The notes under the pieces are model-generated. The model saw nothing but the letters and a program-made list of their open reading frames with translations, ran no database searches and was not told the DNA's origin. Positions 58,237 through 63,250 of a DNA stretch of 63,250 nt are shown piece by piece (the first letter of the stretch is position 1; every line of letters begins with the position of its first letter). The stretch covers positions 1 through 63,250 of the forward strand of contig JBMTVT010000002.1 of assembly GCA_049451635.1 (NCBI GenBank), given 5' to 3'. Made by a program: the position numbers and the translations under genes. The stretch comes from JBMTVT01 sp049451635 (GTDB lineage Bacteria > Bacteroidota > Bacteroidia > Flavobacteriales > Flavobacteriaceae).

Positions 58237-58995
58237 ATGCAAATACCAAAAGGCAAGAACATATATTTCGCTTCCGATAACCACTTGGGAGCTCCAACTC
58301 AAGAAGCTTCCCGCCCTCGCGAAAAAAAATTTGTAGCTTGGTTAGATGCCATAAAACACGATGCCGCTGCCATTTTCCTTTTGGGAGATCTGTTTGATTT
58401 TTGGTTTGAATATAGTAAAGTTGTTCCCAAAGGCTTTACACGTACCTTAGGGAAACTAGCCGAAATTAGCGATTCTGGAATTCCTATCTATTACTTTGTG
58501 GGCAACCACGATTTATGGATGCATGGCTATTTTGAAGAAGAACTTAATATACCCGTTTACCACAAACCAAAAGAATTTACCTTTAACAATAAAACCTTTT
58601 TTATAGGTCATGGCGATGGTTTGGGCCCTTACGATAAAGGCTATAAACGCATGAAAAAAGTGTTTACCAACCCCCTTTTTAAATGGCTGTTTAAGTGGGC
58701 GCACCCTGATATTGGTATGCGTATTGCTCAATATTTATCGGTTAAAAACAAATTGATTTCTGGTGATGATGATGCTACCTTTTTAGGGGAAGAGAACGAA
58801 TGGTTGGTACAGTATTCCAAAGAAAAATTAAAAGACAAACACCGCGATTATTTTGTGTTTGGACATAGGCACTTACCTTTAAATATTGACCTCAAAGAAA
58901 CCTCAAAATATATCAATTTGGGCGATTGGATAACCTATTATACCTACGGTGTTTTTGATGGAGATACTTTCCAGTTGAAAGAATACAAATCTTAA
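58237..58995 (+). CDS. lpxH: UDP-2,3-diacylglucosamine diphosphatase
   Basis: Hydrolyses UDP-2,3-diacylglucosamine to lipid X in lipid A synthesis, at the inner face of the inner membrane. The 252-residue protein has the five metallophosphoesterase motifs: ASDNHLGA, LGDLFDFWFEY, FVGNHDLWM, IGHGDGLG and FGHRHLPL. The DNH in place of DxH in motif I is a conservative change seen in some homologues. Length is close to LpxH (about 240) and the sequence is of the YbbF/LpxH2 group found in Bacteroidota. It ends four bases inside the end of the convergent MFS gene. It may be read through from queD across the hairpin repeats. Confidence 0.92.
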   Translation: MQIPKGKNIYFASDNHLGAPTQEASRPREKKFVAWLDAIKHDAAAIFLLGDLFDFWFEYSKVVPKGFTRTLGKLAEISDSGIPIYYFVGNHDLWMHGYFEEELNIPVYHKPKEFTFNNKTFFIGHGDGLGPYDKGYKRMKKVFTNPLFKWLFKWAHPDIGMRIAQYLSVKNKLISGDDDATFLGEENEWLVQYSKEKLKDKHRDYFVFGHRHLPLNIDLKETSKYINLGDWITYYTYGVFDGDTFQLKEYKS

Positions 58996-60257
58996 TCTTT
59001 TTCGTGATCTTCTAAATCCTTAGTTAAATCTAATTTTCTAAAAGATGGCGACACCAATCCTGTGGTTATAACAGTAATTAATGTCATTGTGCCTCCAAAA
59101 ACTACAGCCGTTACTGTTCCCATTAATTTTGCGGTCAAGCCACTTTCAAAAGCACCCAACTCATTTGAAGACCCTACAAACATGGAGTTTACTGATGATA
59201 CGCGTCCACGCATATGGTCGGGCGTTTTAATTTGTAAAATGGTTTGACGTATCACCATGGAAACGCCATCTGTTACGCCACTGAAAAATAGCGCAAGAAG
59301 TGAAATCCAAAACACTGATGACAATCCAAAAACAATAATACATATCCCAAAACCAAATACAGCAACTAATAATTTCATCCCTGCATTTTTACTTATGGGT
59401 ATGTAAGCGGTAACCAACATAGTAATAAAAGCGCCAACTGCTGGTGCCGCTCTTAAAACACCAAAACCTTCACTTCCTACTTCTAGAATATCTTGAGCAA
59501 ACACGGGTAAAAGGGCAATAGCACCGCCAAATAAAACAGCTATCATATCCAAGGTCATGGCGCCCAAAATAGCTTTCGTTTTAAAAACAAAACGCACACC
59601 TTCCTTTAAACTTTCAATAACAGGTTCGCCAATTTTTGGATTTAAAATAGGCTTTCTTTTTATCTGTAATAAAATAAATAGCGACAACAATACGAGCCCA
59701 AATACAATACAAAGTGACCAATGAACCCCGATCAATCCTATTGAAAAACCACCAAATGCGGGTCCTAAAACACTTGCCATTTGCCATGTAGAACTGTTCC
59801 AAGTAGCAGCATTGGGGTATATCTTTTTAGGGACAATAAGCGCTACCAATGAAAAAATGGCGGGACCAAAAAAGGAGCGTAAAAACCCTCCAAAAAACAC
59901 AAGCGCATATATGGAATATAAAATAGTTTGGGTGGACCAATCACCAACAACGGCATCCCAAGTCAATAAAAACAGCCCTAAACTTATTAATGAAAAAGCA
60001 GCAATGCATGTTGCTAGAAGATTTCGTTTTTCTTTTTGATCGACTATATGACCCGCAAACAACGCCATGGTAAAGGCCGGTATAATTTCCATTAAACCAA
60101 TAAACCCAAGTGACAATGGGTCTTTTGTTATGCTATACACTTGCCACTCAATAACAATAAATTGCATGGCCCAACCAAAAACCAACACAAAACGAACCAA
60201 TAAAAAGATGTTGAATTCCTTTATTCGCAATGCTGCATAGGGATCTTTTTGAGCCAT
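58992..60257 (-). CDS. MFS transporter
   Basis: A 421-residue protein with twelve predicted membrane helices of the major facilitator fold. Recognisable parts are ALFAGHIVDQKEKRNLLATC (motif A-like loop after helix 2), FGGFLRSFFGPAIFSLVALIV, VLGPAFGGFSIGLIGV and the symmetrical KTPDHMRGRVSSVNSMFVGSS after helix 8. This group (MFS_3/enterobactin exporter-like, DHA3) includes drug and siderophore exporters; the substrate is not evident. Three bases separate it from the upstream recJ stop, so the two are co-transcribed. Confidence 0.9.
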   Translation of the reverse strand: MAQKDPYAALRIKEFNIFLLVRFVLVFGWAMQFIVIEWQVYSITKDPLSLGFIGLMEIIPAFTMALFAGHIVDQKEKRNLLATCIAAFSLISLGLFLLTWDAVVGDWSTQTILYSIYALVFFGGFLRSFFGPAIFSLVALIVPKKIYPNAATWNSSTWQMASVLGPAFGGFSIGLIGVHWSLCIVFGLVLLSLFILLQIKRKPILNPKIGEPVIESLKEGVRFVFKTKAILGAMTLDMIAVLFGGAIALLPVFAQDILEVGSEGFGVLRAAPAVGAFITMLVTAYIPISKNAGMKLLVAVFGFGICIIVFGLSSVFWISLLALFFSGVTDGVSMVIRQTILQIKTPDHMRGRVSSVNSMFVGSSNELGAFESGLTAKLMGTVTAVVFGGTMTLITVITTGLVSPSFRKLDLTKDLEDHEKD

Positions 60258-60260
60258 GGC

Positions 60261-61955
60261 TTATGCTTTTATATCTCTTAATTTAAGCTGTAAACTCACG
60301 TTACCCTGCCATTCATTTTCATCTATTGAATATACCGCTTTAAAAGGTTTTCCTTTGGAAATGATATCAAATTTATCGCCCATACTAAACCCAATACCTA
60401 CAAATTTGCCATTTGAATTTGGTTGCGTTGCTGTTAATCGTAAATGTGTTTTATCGCCTCCAACACACTTTCCATAGCCTGTATCTATTAAATTTTCGGT
60501 CATAAAAACGGGCGTCATATTACTTGGTCCGTAAGGTGCGAACTGTTTTAAAATTCTGTAAAATTTAGGAGTAATATCATCTAAATTGATTTTACAATCA
60601 ATTTTAATTTCAGGAATTAAGAGGTTTCTATCTATGGTTTTTGAAACTTCATCTTCAAAAGCTTGTTTAAAAGCTTCGTAATTTTCTTCTTTTAATGTTA
60701 AACCTGCAGCGTATTTATGGCCTCCAAATTGTTCAATATGCTCGCTACAAGCTTCCAAGGCATTGTAAATATCAAAATCTCTAACAGAACGCGCCGATGC
60801 TGCTAAAAATTCGCCGCTTTTTGTAAAAACCAAGGTTGGCCTATAATAGGTTTCGGTTAGTCTAGAAGCCACAATACCAATAACGCCTTTATGCCAGTCT
60901 TCATGGTAAACAACAGTAGTAAGGCGGTTGTGTTCTTTTTGTTCTTCAATTTGCTTGAGAGCTTCTTCGGTAATTTGTTTGTCGGTTTCACGTCTTTCAA
61001 GGTTATAATCGTTTATTTCAGCTGCATATTTTTTAGCCAAATCTTCTTCTTCTTCCGCTAACAAAGCAACGGCATAATTGCCATGTTCCATGCGCCCTGC
61101 GGCATTTATACGAGGTGCTACAACAAAAACCACATCAGTAATGGTAAGTTCGGTTTTTTCAACTTGATCTAAAATGGCTTTTATTCCTGGTCTTGGGTTA
61201 GTGTTTATAACTTGCAGCCCAAAATATGCCAAAACCCTATTTTCTCCATCAATTGGTACTATATCTGCGCCTATCGCAGTTGCTACCAAGTCAAGATACT
61301 CCGCTAAATCATCAGCTGTTTCTCCATTTTTTGAGGCCAATGCCTGAATCAATTTAAAACCAACGCCACAACCACAAAGTTCTTTATATGGGTATGGGCA
61401 ATCTTCTCTTTTTGGGTCTAAAACCGCAACAGCGTCTGGGATATTTTCAGAAGGTCTATGGTGATCGCAAATAATAAAATCAATCCCCAGTTTTTTGGCA
61501 TGCTCAATTTTATCAACCGATTTGATGCCGCAATCAAGTGCTATAATAAGTGAAAAATCATTTTCTAAAGCAAAATTGATGCCTTTGTATGATATACCGT
61601 AACCTTCATCATATCGGTTAGGGATATAGGTATATACCAAATTGTGTTTTGTTTTTAAATATGTAAACATTAGAGCAACTGCTGTTGTTCCATCTACATC
61701 ATAATCGCCATAAACCAGAATGTTTTCTTTACTTGCGATTGCTTTTTCAATTCTGGCAACCGCTTTGTCCATATCTTTCATAAGAAATGGATCATGTAAA
61801 TCGTCTAAACTAGGTCTAAAAAACGTTTTGGCATCCTCAAAAGTTTCGATACCGCGCTGCACCAACAAGGTTGCTATATTAGCATCAATATCTAAAGCCT
61901 TTTGCAAGGTTTCGATTTTTTCGTTTTGAGGTTTGGGTTTTAATGTCCAGCGCAT
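60261..61955 (-). CDS. recJ: Single-stranded-DNA exonuclease RecJ
   Basis: A 5'-3' single-stranded DNA exonuclease of recombination and mismatch repair. The 564-residue protein has the DHH motifs: GDYDVDGTTA at 83-92, IIALDCGIKSVD, ICDHHRPSE, the DHHA1 domain after VVAPRINAAGRMEHG, and the RecJ OB-fold at the C-terminus. Length is typical. It lies 32 bases after the OsmC gene region start of the opposite order and is the first gene of recJ-MFS. No promoter could be assigned with confidence. Confidence 0.95.
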   Translation of the reverse strand: MRWTLKPKPQNEKIETLQKALDIDANIATLLVQRGIETFEDAKTFFRPSLDDLHDPFLMKDMDKAVARIEKAIASKENILVYGDYDVDGTTAVALMFTYLKTKHNLVYTYIPNRYDEGYGISYKGINFALENDFSLIIALDCGIKSVDKIEHAKKLGIDFIICDHHRPSENIPDAVAVLDPKREDCPYPYKELCGCGVGFKLIQALASKNGETADDLAEYLDLVATAIGADIVPIDGENRVLAYFGLQVINTNPRPGIKAILDQVEKTELTITDVVFVVAPRINAAGRMEHGNYAVALLAEEEEDLAKKYAAEINDYNLERRETDKQITEEALKQIEEQKEHNRLTTVVYHEDWHKGVIGIVASRLTETYYRPTLVFTKSGEFLAASARSVRDFDIYNALEACSEHIEQFGGHKYAAGLTLKEENYEAFKQAFEDEVSKTIDRNLLIPEIKIDCKINLDDITPKFYRILKQFAPYGPSNMTPVFMTENLIDTGYGKCVGGDKTHLRLTATQPNSNGKFVGIGFSMGDKFDIISKGKPFKAVYSIDENEWQGNVSLQLKLRDIKA

Positions 61956-61987
61956 AATCCCTTTTATTCACCTAATGGGAACTTAAT

Positions 61988-62410
61988 TTAAATTTTATGA
62001 AAATGGGTTTTTACTTCAATATCTGAAAACTGACGGAACATTTCCATAACTCCACAGTATTTGGTAACCGATAAATCAACTGCCTTTTGAAGCCTTTTTT
62101 CATTCAGTTCATTTCCAAAAAAATGAAAATGCATCAATACTTTATCATAATATTTAGGATGTTCTTCAGTTAAATTAGCCTCAATTTCAATTTTAAAAGT
62201 ATCCAACTCTAACTTCATTTTTTTAATTATTGCCGCAACATCCAATCCTGAACACCCTGCCAAACTGGATAACATTAAAGCTTTTGGGCGATAGCCTTCT
62301 CCTTTGCCACCGCTATCTGGTCCTGCCTCAATAAATAAATTATGCCCCGATGGATTGGTACTTTCAAACTTCATGTCTCCCAACCACGTTGTGGTAATAT
62401 GATCTGCCAT
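61988..62410 (-). CDS. OsmC-family protein
   Basis: A 140-residue cytoplasmic protein of the OsmC/Ohr superfamily, whose members reduce organic hydroperoxides with a reactive cysteine pair. The first cysteine is in MLSSLAGCSGLDVAAIIKK and the second in SVTKYCGVMEMF, both in the expected places. The start MADHITTTWLGDMKFE is typical of the YhfA-like branch, which is less well characterised than Ohr. It is transcribed towards recJ with a 32-base gap. Confidence 0.9.
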   Translation of the reverse strand: MADHITTTWLGDMKFESTNPSGHNLFIEAGPDSGGKGEGYRPKALMLSSLAGCSGLDVAAIIKKMKLELDTFKIEIEANLTEEHPKYYDKVLMHFHFFGNELNEKRLQKAVDLSVTKYCGVMEMFRQFSDIEVKTHFHKI

Positions 62411-62554
62411 TATTATGAATTATTTTTTGTTTATTGTGGTAAAATTATTTTAAAAACCGGAAACAAGTAACATCTTAAACTATTATTTAAAATTCATATT
62501 AATAATTATGGATGTTTCTTGTAGATACCAAAAATACTACTTAAAAAATTAATT

Positions 62555-63145
62555 ATGCCTTTAGTAACACCATTATCTGCTGACCACGATTTAGAAACCA
62601 AAGAACTCGCCACGTTCTTCAATGAAACCCTAGGGTTTTGTCCAAATTCGGTTTTAACCATGCAACGTCGCCCTGCTATAAGCAAAGCATTTATTAATTT
62701 AAATAAAGCTGTAATGGCAAATGAAGGACGTGTAACATCGGTTTTAAAACGCATGATTGCCTGGGTAAGTAGTAACGCTACAGGTTGCCGTTATTGTCAA
62801 GCACATGCCATTCGTGCCGCGGAGCGCTATGACGCTGAACAAGAACAGTTGGACAATATTTGGGAATACCGAACACACCCTGCTTTTAGTGAAGCCGAAC
62901 GTGCCGCTTTAGATTTTAGTTTGGCTGCAAGCCAAGTACCAAATTCGGTTGATGACGCTATTAAAAATCGTTTATATGAATATTGGGATGAAGGTGAAAT
63001 TGTAGAAATGTTGGGGGTGATTTCATTGTTTGGGTATTTAAATCGTTGGAATGATAGTATGGGAACTTCTATTGAAGATGGCGCAGTTGAAAGTGGTGAA
63101 AAATATTTGGGAAAACATGGTTGGGAGAAAGGGAAGCATTTATAA
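62555..63145 (+). CDS. Carboxymuconolactone decarboxylase/AhpD-like protein
   Basis: A 196-residue protein of the AhpD-like fold. The redox motif CxxC is visible in GCRYCQAHAIRAAE, with the histidine after it, as in alkylhydroperoxidase AhpD. LGFCPNSVLTMQRRP near the N-terminus and RAALDFSLAASQVPNS in the second half match the peroxidase-related group. It may help detoxify peroxides, in line with the nearby OsmC gene on the other strand; both assignments are by family. After its stop the last 105 bases hold no supported gene. Confidence 0.88.
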   Translation: MPLVTPLSADHDLETKELATFFNETLGFCPNSVLTMQRRPAISKAFINLNKAVMANEGRVTSVLKRMIAWVSSNATGCRYCQAHAIRAAERYDAEQEQLDNIWEYRTHPAFSEAERAALDFSLAASQVPNSVDDAIKNRLYEYWDEGEIVEMLGVISLFGYLNRWNDSMGTSIEDGAVESGEKYLGKHGWEKGKHL

Positions 63146-63250
63146 AAAATTAATTATTTATGAAATTAATTAAAAATCATTTGTTAATTACTATTACCCG
63201 TTGTGCATTTTAAATAATGCTGATTTTAATATTGTTAATGTTTCTGCCAA

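Noticed and set aside
63158..63250. Start of a further gene at the right edge
   Set aside because: The frame from the ATG near 63161 stops after 17 codons and no other frame is long enough to judge.
1..63250. CRISPR array or rRNA operon
   Set aside because: No regularly spaced direct repeats and no rRNA-like sequence were seen on either strand.

Overview
The window is chromosomal DNA of a low-GC Bacteroidota bacterium, most likely family Flavobacteriaceae; I cannot name the genus. The evidence is the Bat operon with its MoxR and DUF58 partners, an IPExxVDY-family protein beside pyruvate kinase, rnhA with a viroplasmin domain, paired DUF1501/DUF1800 genes, DUF2490 and DUF4382 families, an OmpA protein with thrombospondin type-3 repeats, and promoter elements of the Bacteroidota TTG/TTTG - N19-20 - TAnnTTTG type (clearest at 42063-42092 and 23076-23107).

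Layout. 1-6.5 kb: a lipoprotein, yicC-gmk-nadD, a truncated lipoprotein gene, gpsA, a conserved protein plus pheS. 6.5-13.8 kb: cvpA, then a minus-strand inorganic-carbon block in two transcription units (exported small protein, SulP, universal stress protein, carbonic anhydrase, DUF2490; then SulP, carbonic anhydrase), bounded by strong hairpin terminators. 13.8-23.1 kb: the complete Bat operon (moxR, DUF58, a BatD-like protein, batA, batB, batC, batD, batE). 23.1-32.5 kb: a decayed DUF4382 lipoprotein gene, an SDR, an AlbA_2 protein, the DUF1501/DUF1800 pair, an ALDH7 dehydrogenase, a decayed asparaginase gene, an EEP-fold protein, a YciI lipoprotein and a CYTH protein. 32.6-38.1 kb: dinB, then a 2.4 kb unit bounded by inverted hairpin repeats carrying one large exported ankyrin-like protein, then pyk and the IPExxVDY gene. 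38.2-45 kb: rnc-fabF-acpP diverging from purN-rnhA, then a PfkB kinase and a purF-like amidophosphoribosyltransferase. 45-55.9 kb: sodA, an AddA-type helicase/nuclease, kbl, ompA, an AddB-type nuclease and an alpha/beta hydrolase. 55.9-63.2 kb: tRNA-Ala(GGC), a decayed MATE gene, a 2OG-Fe(II) oxygenase, queD, lpxH, an MFS transporter, recJ, OsmC and an AhpD-like protein.

Most of the window is housekeeping. The main points of interest are the compound inverted repeat around the 694-residue gene at 33746-36142, a probable relict of the same hairpin beside a truncated gene near 3.1 kb, the duplicated SulP/carbonic-anhydrase block with palindromes before the second SulP gene, at least five decayed genes (three keep only their 5' ends), an AddB homologue without the usual iron-sulphur cysteines, and several different intergenic palindromic repeats. 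I saw no CRISPR array, integrase, transposase, prophage or rRNA. The last 105 bases after 63145 hold no gene I can support.
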